Of a stretch of 64,000 bases of DNA, positions 10,144 to 19,918 are shown in pieces; position 1 is the first letter of the stretch, and each line of letters starts with the position of its first letter. The stretch comes from an uncultured Methylophaga sp. (GTDB taxonomy: Bacteria > Pseudomonadota > Gammaproteobacteria > Nitrosococcales > Methylophagaceae): the NCBI GenBank assembly GCA_913055695.1, contig CAJXKF010000005.1, positions 156,590-220,589 on the forward strand, given 5' to 3'. A model generated the notes under the pieces. That model had not been told where the DNA came from and made no database searches. It worked only from the letters and a program-made list of their open reading frames with translations. A program made the translations under genes and the position numbers.

Positions 10144-11496
10144 ATGTTCCGTCTCCTGCTAAGTTTTTGCTTATTGTTTGCTAGTGCTTTTGCCTGGGCG
10201 GATTCGGTTCAGGGGATCCGCGTGTCTCATGATGACCGCAGTGCCCGTCTGGTCTTCGATCTCAATGCCCGCGCAGACTACAACACGTTCACGCTGGAAA
10301 ATCCCAACCGTCTGGTGATTGATATCAAAGATTTTCGCCAGCGCAATAAGCTCATCATTCCCTCGCTTGCAGAGACCCCGGTCAAGTCTGTGCGCTATGC
10401 GGCCTATGATCGTGAAACGCTGCGTATCGTCCTCGACCTGGCGCATGAAGTACAGTATGAGACGCAGACACTCGGCCCCAATAAAGGTTATCCGCACCGT
10501 CTGGTTGTTGATCTCAGCTATACGGCCAAACAGGCCAAGCAACCGCTGATTGCGGCACAGGAAGAGGCCGAAGCCCAGAACGAGCCCGGCAATGCTGCTG
10601 CACAGGAAAGCAGAGCCCGGGAAAAGGTCGTCAAAACCAGTAAAGTACTGCCCCGTCGCGATATCATCATTGCCATCGACCCGGGCCATGGCGGCCAGGA
10701 TCCCGGTGCTATCGGCCCCAGAGGCACCAAGGAAAAAGACATTGTGCTCTCAGTCGCCAAACGCCTGGCGAGACTGGTCGATCAGGAGCCTGGCATGCGC
10801 TCTTACCTGACCCGTGATACCGACGTCTTTATCAGCCTGCGTGATCGTATTCGTCGTGCTCACGAAAACGGCGCGGATATGTTTATTTCCATTCATGCTG
10901 ATGCTTTCCATAATCACCGCGCCCGCGGTTCCTCGGTCTACGTGTTATCCGAACGCGGTGCCAGTAGTGAGGCAGCGCAAATCCTGGCTGACCGTGAAAA
11001 CGCCGCCGATCTGGCTGGTGGAATCAGCCTTGAAGACAAAGATGATTTGCTGGCTTCGGTTCTGCTCGACTTATCACAGACCGCCAGCCTGGAAGCCAGT
11101 CTGGAAGTCGCTAATACCGTGTTATCGGGCCTCAAGCGGGTGGGACACGTACACAAAAAACAGGTCGAGTCTGCTGCCTTTGTTGTATTGAAATCACCCG
11201 ATATTCCGTCAGTACTGGTCGAAACTGCCTTTATTTCCAACCCGGAAGAAGAGCGTCGCCTGCGCACCGACAGCCATCAGGCCAAACTGGCACAAGCGAT
11301 GATGGTCGGCATTCGTAATTACTTCCAGCGTAATCCACTGCCAGGCACCAGCCTGCCTCAACAGCATATTGTCAGTGCCGGCGATACCCTGAGTATGATC
11401 GCCCAGCGTTATCAGGTCAGCATGGCCGATATTCGCTCGGTGAATAATATGTCGAGCACCAGCATTCAAATCGGTGATGTCCTGAAAATCCCCTAG
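10144..11496 (+). CDS. amiC: N-acetylmuramoyl-L-alanine amidase (AMIN + Amidase_3 + LysM)
   Basis: 450 residues. A signal peptide (residues 1-20, ending ASAFAWA) is followed by an AMIN septal-targeting domain (about 22-130) and a charged linker. The zinc amidase domain (about 170-390) shows DPGHGGQDPGA, a SIHADA zinc-ligand motif and the ETAFISNPEEE catalytic glutamate. A LysM domain (about 403-448, IVSAGDTLSMIAQRYQVS) ends the protein. It splits septal peptidoglycan during cell separation. The LysM arrangement is nearest to AmiB/AmiC-type enzymes, so the symbol is approximate. It is separated from mutL by a CACAGAGG element rather than directly coupled. Confidence 0.93.
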   Translation: MFRLLLSFCLLFASAFAWADSVQGIRVSHDDRSARLVFDLNARADYNTFTLENPNRLVIDIKDFRQRNKLIIPSLAETPVKSVRYAAYDRETLRIVLDLAHEVQYETQTLGPNKGYPHRLVVDLSYTAKQAKQPLIAAQEEAEAQNEPGNAAAQESRAREKVVKTSKVLPRRDIIIAIDPGHGGQDPGAIGPRGTKEKDIVLSVAKRLARLVDQEPGMRSYLTRDTDVFISLRDRIRRAHENGADMFISIHADAFHNHRARGSSVYVLSERGASSEAAQILADRENAADLAGGISLEDKDDLLASVLLDLSQTASLEASLEVANTVLSGLKRVGHVHKKQVESAAFVVLKSPDIPSVLVETAFISNPEEERRLRTDSHQAKLAQAMMVGIRNYFQRNPLPGTSLPQQHIVSAGDTLSMIAQRYQVSMADIRSVNNMSSTSIQIGDVLKIP

Positions 11497-11514
11497 GGTT
11501 GAAATTGACTGATA

Positions 11515-11706
11515 GAAGCACAGAGGCACAGAGGGTAAATCAGTAGCGACTTTAAGGCGTTTTTTTGATCATAAAAGGCCTTAAGGTGGACTGGTAATTA
11601 TCAAATTTGTCAGATATAGCCTAATGACCAATCACGGCTTCAGCTTCAGCGTTTACTAACCCGCTCTGAAAAATGATTATGCTCTGTGAACTGAGCCTCT
11701 GTGGTC
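11515..11706. repeat. CACAGAGG inverted-arm element A (empty, degenerate)
   Basis: The left arm (11517-11535) contains two CACAGAGG units. The right arm (11681-11705) reads as a diverged inverse complement ending CCTCTGTGGT. The roughly 145 bases between them hold no convincing reading frame. It is the most degenerate of five related elements and lies inside the normally tight amiC-mutL operon. The interior also contains a short palindromic AAGGC...GCCTT hairpin near 11552-11583. Confidence 0.65.
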
Positions 11707-11751
11707 AGTTATACCTCTCGCCTGCTGATGATGAACTGCTAAACTAACGCC

Positions 11752-13395
11752 ATGAACAATCGTATTCATGCGCTGCCCCTGCACCTTGCCAACCAGATAG
11801 CCGCCGGCGAGGTAGTCGAACGCCCGGCCTCCGTGCTCAAGGAACTGGTCGAGAACAGCATCGACGCCGGTGCCACACAGATCGATATTCAGATTGAAGG
11901 TGCTGGCAGGCAACTGATTAAAGTGTCTGATAATGGCGGCGGCATTCACCCTGATGATCTCCCTTTGGCACTTAGCCGTCATGCCACCAGCAAAATCAAC
12001 AGCAGTGAACAGCTCAGTCATATCGGCAGTCTGGGCTTTCGTGGTGAAGCCTTGCCCAGTATCGCCTCGGTTTCCCGGCTGACCCTGATTTCAAAACAGG
12101 CCGATCAGGACTGTGGCTGGCAACTGGTCAGTGAAGCAGACAAGCCTGAACCTGCCGCTCATCCGGACGGCACCAGCGTCAGTGTCGCCGAGCTGTTTTT
12201 CAACCTGCCAGCCAGACGCCGTTTTCTGCGCAGTGATAAAACCGAACTGCAGCATCTACTTACCACCTTTAACCGACTGGCTTTGAGCCGGTTTGATGTC
12301 GGCTTTAGTGGCCGCTTCAATGACAGTCAAATGATAAAACTGCCCGCGCTGACTGATCCGGCTCTGCACGCCCAGCGCATCAGCAAAATCTGCGGTCAGG
12401 CTTTCACCCTCAACGCCAGTTATCTGGATCAGCAATTTGAAAATATCCGGCTGCATGGCTGGGTAGGAAAACGCAGTGCCCACCGAGCTCAGACCGATGT
12501 GCAGTACTTTTTTATTAATGGCCGGGTTATCCGCGACCGCATCATTAACCATGCGGTGCGGCAGGCATATGGGGAGACGCTGCCGCCGGGCAGACAACCT
12601 GCTTATGTGCTGTATCTGACTCTGCCGCTGGACCGCGTTGATGTGAATGTGCATCCCACCAAGCATGAAGTCCGGTTTCGTGATGCCCGTCTGATTCATG
12701 GCCTCATTACCCGCGCGGTGGCAGAAGCCCTGGATCATGAGGCCCCCAGTATTCAGGATGAACTGCCTTTGCCCACGGTGTCCGCACAGGTCAAAGAACA
12801 AGCCACAAGCTATCACTCGCATCCGCCTGCAAAGCCGATAAGAATGCCTGAACCGACGCCACTTCAACGCCGCCAGGATGATGTTCTGATCCTGCATCAG
12901 CGCTTTGCGCTGACTCTGCATGAAGAGCCGCTACTGATTGATTTACAGGCTGCTGAGCGGCATTTTCGTCAGCTGCAGCTTCGCCTGGCAGTTGACCGAG
13001 GTGAACTGACATCAAGACCGATTCTGGTACCGATGCGGCTGACCTTACCAAGTCCTGCGCTGACGCTACTGGATCAGCATCAGCCTCTACTTGAACAGCT
13101 TGCGATTATCATTGACATAGATGCCAAGACAGCAGCGGTTAAACGCATTCCCTACCTGCTGTCCCAGGTTGATCTGCAACAGCTCATCGAGACAGTGGTC
13201 AACACATTGAATAAATATGGCAATGAACGCACAGCGCTGCTAACTGCTCTCTGTGAATTAATCCCGCTGTCACCGGTGACGTCACAGGAGCAGGCACGGC
13301 AAATTATCAGTCAATTGCAGCAGGCACCGGAAGCAATGGCACGCTGGCAACAGAAACTTGATCCGGCGACATTGACTGGCTTATTCTCAAACTGA
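11752..13395 (+). CDS. mutL: DNA mismatch repair protein MutL
   Basis: 547 residues. The GHKL ATPase N-terminus contains LANQIAAGEVVERP (about residues 8-21), NSIDAGAT, VSDNGGGI and GFRGEAL. A weakly conserved linker (about 340-380) leads to a C-terminal dimerisation domain. I do not see the DQHA(x)2E(x)4E endonuclease motif: the region reads LLDQHQPLLEQLA. That fits a species that uses MutH as the nicking enzyme, and a mutH gene is present at 32182-32853. It is somewhat shorter than E. coli MutL (615). Confidence 0.96.
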   Translation: MNNRIHALPLHLANQIAAGEVVERPASVLKELVENSIDAGATQIDIQIEGAGRQLIKVSDNGGGIHPDDLPLALSRHATSKINSSEQLSHIGSLGFRGEALPSIASVSRLTLISKQADQDCGWQLVSEADKPEPAAHPDGTSVSVAELFFNLPARRRFLRSDKTELQHLLTTFNRLALSRFDVGFSGRFNDSQMIKLPALTDPALHAQRISKICGQAFTLNASYLDQQFENIRLHGWVGKRSAHRAQTDVQYFFINGRVIRDRIINHAVRQAYGETLPPGRQPAYVLYLTLPLDRVDVNVHPTKHEVRFRDARLIHGLITRAVAEALDHEAPSIQDELPLPTVSAQVKEQATSYHSHPPAKPIRMPEPTPLQRRQDDVLILHQRFALTLHEEPLLIDLQAAERHFRQLQLRLAVDRGELTSRPILVPMRLTLPSPALTLLDQHQPLLEQLAIIIDIDAKTAAVKRIPYLLSQVDLQQLIETVVNTLNKYGNERTALLTALCELIPLSPVTSQEQARQIISQLQQAPEAMARWQQKLDPATLTGLFSN

Positions 13396-13421
13396 CTCCT
13401 AAGCCGCGAAGCAGAAACCTT

Positions 13422-14546
13422 ATGGCCAAATCAGCCCGCCCCTCACCATCGCTCATACCCGCCATGCTGGCACTCATCGTCCTGGTTGTGCTGGGTTATG
13501 TGCTGTTTGCTGATCTGCAGCCATCACGCACTGAACATACCGTGACTCCGCCGATTGAAATCGAAGAGCCGGAATTAGAAATCATCACCGAAGAAACGCT
13601 GCAACCGGCAATTAAGCAAGCGCAGATAGCCGAGCAGGAGGCAGAAACTTTCGTCGGTAACCTGGCACCAACGCCGGATGAAAATGAAGCTGTAGTGATC
13701 ACCGAAGAACAGGGTGAATTTGTTCGTCATGACGGTATCATCGCTATTCCCAGGCTGGAGCATCGTAACACCACGGTGGGTGACTTATTAAAAGATAAGA
13801 CCATTACTGCCGACACGCCCCTGACCCTGCACTACACTGAAACCGAAGAGTCAGAGACGACACTGCGGGAGCTTGAGCAACAAATAGAAGACAAAACCCG
13901 GCGTATTACGCTGGCGCAACCTGATGGCAGCCGCCGTGAAGCGCCGCTGGCAGATTTACTCAATGATAAAAACCTGGATCCTGATGCTGTAATCACTGTC
14001 ATCACGGAAAAAAAGCAAACCCGTCAACTCACCGCAGGGGAACTGGCAGCCTCAGAGCTTGATCCCTCACAGGAAGTGATTGCCAGTATTAATCGCGGCG
14101 TTGAAGAGTTATCGGTTAAGGATATCGTGCAATCCGGCGAGTTACCGGACAATGCCCTGTTTTATCTGCATCGCGTTACCGAGGAGGATCAACAGGGCTT
14201 ATGGGGCATTATTCAGAGCGGCCTGATTCAGCGATTCCGCCAAGGGCTTACATTAGAAGGGATTGCCAGCAACAAAGATATGGTCAAGGTAACGATACCT
14301 GCTGACGCGGATGAACCACTGCCAACCGGTTTAAGTTCATTCCTGGGTAAAATTCTGAACCAGAAAGTCGAGTCCAGCTATATCTACAACTTCAGCACCC
14401 ATACGATGGGGCATAATCCGAACCTGATTCATCCCGGCCAGCAATTAATCCTGATTCATTTCAGCCCTGAAGAACTCAAACGTATCTACCTGTTCTTTGC
14501 CGAACAGCGTAATGAACAGGCGCAAAGTTTCTCTATTAAACCCTGA
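13422..14546 (+). CDS. Uncharacterised single-pass membrane protein with acidic periplasmic region
   Basis: 374 residues. One N-terminal membrane anchor (about residues 13-32) is followed by a Glu-rich segment (about 45-100). Next come two similar blocks around 115-165 and 165-215, each with a DLLKDK/DLLNDK-like turn and a TADTPLTLH or DPDAVITV strand. The C-terminus contains HNPNLIHPGQQLILIHF, which resembles the second half of a LysM motif. Topology predicts a periplasmic body, perhaps binding peptidoglycan. It starts 27 bases after mutL and is probably in the same transcript. I do not recognise the family. Confidence 0.7.
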   Translation: MAKSARPSPSLIPAMLALIVLVVLGYVLFADLQPSRTEHTVTPPIEIEEPELEIITEETLQPAIKQAQIAEQEAETFVGNLAPTPDENEAVVITEEQGEFVRHDGIIAIPRLEHRNTTVGDLLKDKTITADTPLTLHYTETEESETTLRELEQQIEDKTRRITLAQPDGSRREAPLADLLNDKNLDPDAVITVITEKKQTRQLTAGELAASELDPSQEVIASINRGVEELSVKDIVQSGELPDNALFYLHRVTEEDQQGLWGIIQSGLIQRFRQGLTLEGIASNKDMVKVTIPADADEPLPTGLSSFLGKILNQKVESSYIYNFSTHTMGHNPNLIHPGQQLILIHFSPEELKRIYLFFAEQRNEQAQSFSIKP

Positions 14547-14617
14547 TGCTTGATTTACTGTTTTTACTGATCGTGGTCGGCATTATTGCCATTGCCTTCC
14601 TGATACCGCTGGACTAA
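14546..14617 (+). CDS. Possible 23-residue single-helix membrane peptide
   Basis: An ATG overlaps the stop of the preceding gene (TGATG, 14544-14548) and opens a 24-codon frame that ends TAA. The product is MLDLLFLLIVVGIIAIAFLI plus PLD, one hydrophobic helix. The overlap is of the translational-coupling type. Very short frames arise by chance, but the uniform hydrophobicity and coupling make this a fair small-protein candidate that may act with the upstream membrane protein. Confidence 0.4.
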   Translation: MLDLLFLLIVVGIIAIAFLIPLD

Positions 14618-14663
14618 ATGCAGCGTCGCTCAATTTTCGAACCAGGTAGCCGCTCAAGACTTA

Positions 14664-17600
14664 TCATGGCAGCTCGGAACGGTGTTGACTGCGGGCCCGT
14701 TTGATTGTCAGGGTTTCATTCTCCTGCCGGTTGAATTTGCCGTAGCGTAACATCACACTGGGCAGTACCAGCAGGTTCAGAATGGTTGAGGACACCAGAC
14801 CACCGATAATGATCGCCGCCATCGGTCCCATAATCTCACGCCCCGGATTATCCGAATTGACCGCAATCGGCAGCATTGCCAGCGCAGTCACCAGAGCCGT
14901 AATCAAAATCGATGGCAGGCGCTCCTGTGCGCCGCGTATCGCGGTGTCCAGATTCCACTGTGCGCCTTCTTCAACCACCAGATACTGATAGTGAGAGACC
15001 AGCATTATCGAATTACGCAGGGTAATACCGAACAGGGTGACAAACCCCACCATCGAACCAATCGACAGCACACCATTAGTGACCAGCACCGCAATCACAC
15101 CGCCCACCAGCGAAAACGGCAGGTTGATCAGCACCAGTGTGACATTTCTGACACTGCGCAGAGCCAGGAACAACAGCAGCAACACTGCGATACCTGCCAG
15201 ACTGGAATGAACAATCAGATCCTCCCGCGACTCCGCCTGGGCAATGGCCGCACCGGTAAACTCAGGATAAATGTCGGCGCTGAACTCAACCTCCTCGTGC
15301 ACCCGCTCACGCAGTTCATTAAAGAAAGAGGTCAGGTCGCGACCACTGACATTACTGGTCACCGTCTGCAGCCGCTGGGCATCACGGTGCAGAATCGCAT
15401 GACGACCTGATACCTGCTGTATCGTTGCGACATCCTGCAGGCTCAGCATAAAACCGTCAGCTGCACGAATCGGTAATTCACGCACATGACGGGGTTGCTG
15501 ACGCAATTCTTCCGGCACGATAACGACCACATCAAAGACCTGGTTACCTTCATACACCTGACCCACAGTGACCCCGTCATAGGCGGTTTTCAGGGTATTC
15601 ATTACCTCTTTCGGGGTCAGTCCCCAGAACGCCAGACTGTCGAGATCGAGTCTGATTTCAAGCTGTGGCTCACTTGGTGGCGCACGTAGCTGCACATCCG
15701 CGGCGCCTTCGATGTCCTGCATGACGGCAGCGACTTCCTTGGCTTTGCGGTCCAGCGCCTCCAGATCCTTGCCATATATATTGACCACCACCGGTGAGGT
15801 ATAGCCGGAGATGGTCTCGTCGATCCGCTCGGTCAGGAAGGAGTTCACCTCCGAATTAATGCCGGGGAAGGCCTCAAGAATCTCACGAATCTCATCCAGC
15901 ACCCGTTGCTGACCGGCACCGTCCATCGGTTCCAGATCGATCTCATACTCACTGTAATAGGTGCCGAAGGTATCGGCGCCCCGCTCAGCCCGACCGGCCC
16001 ACTGTGAAGTTGAACGAACGCCAGGGATTTCAGCGACCCGCTTTTCAATCTCGCCACCAATTCGCAGTGACTCACCGATAGAGGTGCCGGGCAGACTCGC
16101 GGTGTGAATAATATAGTGACCTTCCCGCAATTCCGGCAGGAAGCTGCCCCCTAACAGCGGCAGAATACCGACACCCGCTGCACAGAAAATCAGTACGCCG
16201 GCAATCGTCATCCGCGGTGCCTGACTCACTCTTCGTAGCGTCCTGCCATAGAGGGGTTTCAGCCATTGAATGACCGGTGGTTCACGGTCGCTGATGTCGC
16301 CTTTATTGGCGAGCAGAATATGACACAGTGCCGGTGTCACGGTCAGCGCTACCAAAAGCGAAGCAAAAATGGCCAGAATATAAGCTTCACCCAGGGGTTC
16401 GAACATGCGGCCGGCGACGCCACTCAGCGTCAGCAGCGGCACAAAGACCAGCATGACGATAAAGCTGGCATAGACGACCGAGCTTCGCACTTCCATGGAA
16501 GCGTCATAGACCACATCCAGCGTCGAGCGCGGCGAGGCCAGGGCCGCATTTTCCCTCAGCCTGCGGAAAATATTCTCGGTATCGATAATCGCATCATCGA
16601 CCACTTCACCCAAAGCAATCGCCAGACCGCCCAGCACCATAATATTGATGTTGATACCAAGATGCAGGAGCACAATCAGCGCAGCCATAATCGACAGCGG
16701 AATCGCCGTTAATGAAATCAAAGCGGTGCGCAGGTTGAACAAAAACAGAACCAGTACCAGCATCACCAGGCCGCCACCGACATAGAGATGCTCCTGGATA
16801 TTCACCAGTGAGCTTTGTATGTAATTAGCAGGGCGGAACAAATCATCATGCAGTGTGATACCTTCCGCCTCGAAACCATCCTTGAATTCGGCCAGCGCCG
16901 CTTCAACCCCTTCGGTAATCGCCAGCGTTTCGGCGTCATACTGACCAATGACCATCAGCACGACGCCCGGCACAGTGCCTACCGCAGCCCCACCGATGGT
17001 CGGGGCCGGCGCGGTTTTGACGGTAGCAACATCGCCCAGATGAAGAATATCGACGCCGTTTTTACGAATGACTACTTTGGCCAGTTGCTCGGCGGTCAGT
17101 GGCTGACCAATTACCTGCAGTGCCAGACGCTGATTGGGGTTTTCGATATAGCCGGCGCCCATAATGCCGGTGGCCTGCCGTGCTGCCTGGGTGACTTCCT
17201 CAACAGAGAGATCAAACTGCGCCAGCTTGTTCGGGTCGATTTGAATCTGCAGTTGCCGTTCATGACCGCCAAACACATTGATATCAGCGACGCCCTCTAC
17301 GCTGAGCAGTCTCGGGCCCAGCGTCCAGTCCACCAGCGAACGTAATTCCATCAGATTATGGCGCTCGGAGGTCATACCAATGGTCATGACCGTTCCGGAT
17401 GACGACTCCAGCGGCACCATAACGGGTGTTTCCACCCCGGCAGGCAGTTTGTCCTGCAAGCCCAACAACCGCTCTGAGACCAGTTGCCGGTCGAGATAAA
17501 TATCCGTGCTGTCATAGAAAGTGAGGATCAGCACCGATAAGCTTGGAATAGACTGTGAGCGAATCGACTGCAGGCCGACCAGTCCGCGCAGCGCATTTTC

Positions 17601-17807
17601 CAGCGGCTGGGTGACCAGAATCTCGACCTGCTCAGCAGTCAGCCCCTGCGCCTCGGTCTGAATAATCACCTGCTTGGGCGCAAACTCCGGGAAGATATCC
17701 AGACTGGCATTGGACAACTTATAGGCACCGTAGATCAGCATCAGTGAGGCCAGTGCCACCACCACACCACGGAAACGAACCGAGAAGGCAACCAGCTTAG
17801 ACAGCAT
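14664..17807 (-). CDS. RND efflux transporter permease, CusA/CzcA-like
   Basis: 1047 residues, the normal size of an RND pump inner-membrane subunit with 12 TM helices and two large periplasmic loops. The start region (VRFRGVVVALASLMLIYGAY...DIFPEF) is typical of the CzcA/CusA branch. TM4 reads GGLAIALGEVVDDAIIDTENI, with the paired acidic residues of the proton relay. Substrate is uncertain: heavy-metal pumps usually have a single DG pair here, so this belongs to a related subgroup. The ATG has a strong AAGGAGGAAT ribosome site. The adaptor gene lies 92 bases upstream; no outer-membrane factor is in the window. Confidence 0.9.
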   Translation of the reverse strand: MLSKLVAFSVRFRGVVVALASLMLIYGAYKLSNASLDIFPEFAPKQVIIQTEAQGLTAEQVEILVTQPLENALRGLVGLQSIRSQSIPSLSVLILTFYDSTDIYLDRQLVSERLLGLQDKLPAGVETPVMVPLESSSGTVMTIGMTSERHNLMELRSLVDWTLGPRLLSVEGVADINVFGGHERQLQIQIDPNKLAQFDLSVEEVTQAARQATGIMGAGYIENPNQRLALQVIGQPLTAEQLAKVVIRKNGVDILHLGDVATVKTAPAPTIGGAAVGTVPGVVLMVIGQYDAETLAITEGVEAALAEFKDGFEAEGITLHDDLFRPANYIQSSLVNIQEHLYVGGGLVMLVLVLFLFNLRTALISLTAIPLSIMAALIVLLHLGININIMVLGGLAIALGEVVDDAIIDTENIFRRLRENAALASPRSTLDVVYDASMEVRSSVVYASFIVMLVFVPLLTLSGVAGRMFEPLGEAYILAIFASLLVALTVTPALCHILLANKGDISDREPPVIQWLKPLYGRTLRRVSQAPRMTIAGVLIFCAAGVGILPLLGGSFLPELREGHYIIHTASLPGTSIGESLRIGGEIEKRVAEIPGVRSTSQWAGRAERGADTFGTYYSEYEIDLEPMDGAGQQRVLDEIREILEAFPGINSEVNSFLTERIDETISGYTSPVVVNIYGKDLEALDRKAKEVAAVMQDIEGAADVQLRAPPSEPQLEIRLDLDSLAFWGLTPKEVMNTLKTAYDGVTVGQVYEGNQVFDVVVIVPEELRQQPRHVRELPIRAADGFMLSLQDVATIQQVSGRHAILHRDAQRLQTVTSNVSGRDLTSFFNELRERVHEEVEFSADIYPEFTGAAIAQAESREDLIVHSSLAGIAVLLLLFLALRSVRNVTLVLINLPFSLVGGVIAVLVTNGVLSIGSMVGFVTLFGITLRNSIMLVSHYQYLVVEEGAQWNLDTAIRGAQERLPSILITALVTALAMLPIAVNSDNPGREIMGPMAAIIIGGLVSSTILNLLVLPSVMLRYGKFNRQENETLTIKRARSQHRSELP

Positions 17808-17899
17808 CTGATTCCTCCTTAGACGCTGAGCATAAGTTATGAGTCTTTTTTGTTTTATGACCGCTTAAAAAAATGGCTTTGAGAGTGGCACAACAACAA

Positions 17900-19000
17900 T
17901 CAATCATCATCTTCATCCAGGATCTGCCAGCGGAATTCTTCTGATAACAACATCTGGGAACCGGCCACGACCAGTGACTCGCCTTCCTCAAACTCTGACT
18001 GGATAAAGATGCCGCCGGTTACCGACTCACCATCGTCCAGGGGGCGCCGACGGTAGACCTGTTCATCCTGCTGCACATAAGTCCAGGGTTTACCCGAATA
18101 CCAGACAATGGCGCGTTCCGGAATAAAGAAACCCTTCAGTCCTTCCGCATTACGTGGAATCCAGGCATGCAGCCGCATCCCCAGCCGCAACTTGCCCGTA
18201 GCCATCTTGAAATAATAGGTTTCACCCTGAGCAGCATAGTTAGCCACAAAGGCCGGTGAGACGAAATAGGCTTTTCTGGCATTTTCCCGCTGGCCCTGAC
18301 GTGACACCCGAATCACATTAACGTCGGCCGGAAGACTCAGTGCCACCGGTAAGGTAATCTGAATCAAGGTGTCCTGACGGGTCACCAGGCGTTCAAATTC
18401 CTTTGAATCCGGATCTGTGACCCAGGAAGCAATCACAGCCCCCCAGCTCTGGATAAGCTCGGTTCTGGCAGCTTCTAATGTGAGCTCAGCAGCCTCCCGT
18501 TTTGCCCTCGCCTGCTGCCAGTTAGACTCGGCATAGTTGATATTTTTACTGGCAATACTGCCGGTGGCTTCAGCCAGTTTTCTTAGACGGTTGAGTTCCT
18601 GTAACTGCGCTTTCTCTTCCATTTGCGCCAGTTCCAGTTCCAATTCCAGTTGTTTGAGCCGGGTCCGCCACTGAATGAGATCACGCACATCCACAACGCT
18701 GGCATAAGCTCTCGATTCTGGATAATAGATATCCTGTTGCAGATTCATCAATTCAATGCCGGCTGAGTTTTTCACCTCGTCATTGATCTCGACCCGCATC
18801 GGCTGACCGTTCTCACGCTCGCCATCGTCCTCTTCTTCCTCGCCGATTTGTGAGGCGCGCTCCGCTGCATCCAGATAGCGCTCTACACCAGCATCAATAA
18901 GAGATGACCAGGACTTATCAGTTGCCAACGGTACCCCGAAGGCAACCACAAGCAGCACAGCCAGTGTCAGCCATAAAGAAAATTTGTTGCGTGATGCCAT
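17900..19000 (-). CDS. RND/HlyD-type periplasmic adaptor (membrane fusion protein)
   Basis: 366 residues. A membrane anchor or uncleaved signal (about residues 9-26) is followed by a very acidic stretch (EEEEDDGE, about 55-62). An alpha-helical hairpin rich in E, L and Q (about 112-185) and beta-rich C-terminal domains complete the protein. This is the layout of adaptors that link an RND pump to an outer-membrane channel. The tail is acidic (ILDEDDD). It lies upstream of the RND permease on the same strand, so both form an operon. Confidence 0.8.
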   Translation of the reverse strand: MASRNKFSLWLTLAVLLVVAFGVPLATDKSWSSLIDAGVERYLDAAERASQIGEEEEDDGERENGQPMRVEINDEVKNSAGIELMNLQQDIYYPESRAYASVVDVRDLIQWRTRLKQLELELELAQMEEKAQLQELNRLRKLAEATGSIASKNINYAESNWQQARAKREAAELTLEAARTELIQSWGAVIASWVTDPDSKEFERLVTRQDTLIQITLPVALSLPADVNVIRVSRQGQRENARKAYFVSPAFVANYAAQGETYYFKMATGKLRLGMRLHAWIPRNAEGLKGFFIPERAIVWYSGKPWTYVQQDEQVYRRRPLDDGESVTGGIFIQSEFEEGESLVVAGSQMLLSEEFRWQILDEDDD

Positions 19001-19273
19001 CTTATTCCCAACTTATTCATGACAAAATCAGCAGCCATTAGAGCACGCTGCCATAAACCCGACAAGTTCGAGCCGGAACCGGGCTGCAATGGCGTTTTCA
19101 TTACATCACCTGAATTGCGATGCTCATTTGAACCATGTGCATGCTTGTAGCACTGATTACTCACAATCGACTGAATCAGCTCAAACTCAAGCTGAGGTCG
19201 ATTGTAGACATGGGTTCATTAACCCAAGGTTAATTTCTTAAGCGATAACTGGATAATTAATCCGCAGTTACCC
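19001..19273. other. Intergenic region between the adaptor gene and tRNA-Phe
   Basis: No convincing gene. It must hold the promoter of the minus-strand efflux operon. A small hairpin (GGGTT...AACCC, about 19211-19224) and two nearby CTCAAGCTGAGG-like palindromes (about 19170-19197) are present; neither is followed by a T-run. Confidence 0.4.
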
Positions 19274-19302
19274 TTGACACATGGCCCCACACAAGGTTTA
19301 AT
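19274..19302 (+). promoter_or_regulatory. Sigma-70-type promoter of tRNA-Phe
   Basis: TTGACA (19274-19279), a 17-base spacer and TTTAAT (19297-19302). Transcription would begin near 19309, just ahead of the mature tRNA 5' end at 19316. Confidence 0.7.
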
Positions 19303-19315
19303 ACGCAGCCTTATC

Positions 19316-19391
19316 GGCTCGATAGCTCAGTTGGTAGAGCAAGGGATTGAAAATCCCTGTGTCCCTGGTTCGATTCCAGGTCGAGCCACCA
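19316..19391 (+). tRNA. tRNA-Phe (anticodon GAA)
   Basis: A full cloverleaf can be drawn. The acceptor stem GGCTCGA pairs with TCGAGCC, the D loop is AGCTCAGTTGGTAGAGC, the anticodon stem GGGAT/ATCCC holds loop TTGAAAA, and the T arm contains GGTTCGATTCC. The CCA end (19389-19391) is encoded. Anticodon GAA reads Phe codons. Confidence 0.97.
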
Positions 19392-19400
19392 CGAACACGA

Positions 19401-19434
19401 AAGCCCTGTCAGTTTTGCTGACAGGGCTTTTTTG
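19401..19434 (+). terminator. Rho-independent terminator of tRNA-Phe
   Basis: A 12-base-pair stem AAGCCCTGTCAG/CTGACAGGGCTT with a five-base loop, followed by a T-run at 19428-19433. Confidence 0.9.
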
Positions 19435-19453
19435 TTTTTGCTGTTGTGAAATT

Positions 19454-19742
19454 AACCACACAGGCACAGAGGACACACAGGACACAGAGTCAAGTAACAG
19501 AGCAGCCTCTGATTTATTATGTCTTCTTCAATGTGACTCTGATTCTCAACCCCGTGTTTATTGCAGACAATAACGTCTCATCACATTGCTTTGCCTAACC
19601 AAAAACAATTTCACTTTTTTGTAGGTAATATGAGACGTAATGGTTCAGCTCAACAGGAATACTGTCAATTCATTCTCTGAACTATGCCTGGCACAGTCTC
19701 ATATTCAATGGTTGTTTATCTTTTCTCTGTGCCTCTGTGGTT
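19454..19742. repeat. CACAGAGG inverted-arm element B (empty)
   Basis: The left arm (19454-19489) starts AACCACACAGGCACAGAGG and continues with diverged CACAGG/CACAGAG units. The right arm (19721-19742) reads CTCTGTGCCTCTGTGGTT, the inverse complement. The roughly 230-base interior has a few short open frames without ribosome sites and no recognisable product. It lies between the tRNA-Phe terminator and the porin leader. The following bases to 19918 are the AT-rich porin leader (possible -35 TTGCAT near 19817) and contain no other gene. Confidence 0.75.
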
Positions 19743-19918
19743 GGATACGATGTGTTGTAAAAAACACACAGATTTGTGATTTTTTTGTGATTAATGAAAT
19801 TTTTGTTGTAAAAGTGTTGCATTCGCTTTTTTTCTGTGCAAAATAAGCTATCAACCGTGATTCAATCCGGTTGCGAGAGAAATTAAAGTAATCTGTTAAC
19901 AATAGAAGGTGAAACAGA

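Noticed and set aside
18967..19164. 65-codon minus-strand frame overlapping the adaptor gene start
   Set aside because: Overlaps the start of the adaptor gene, lacks a ribosome site and shows no hydrophobic or family pattern.
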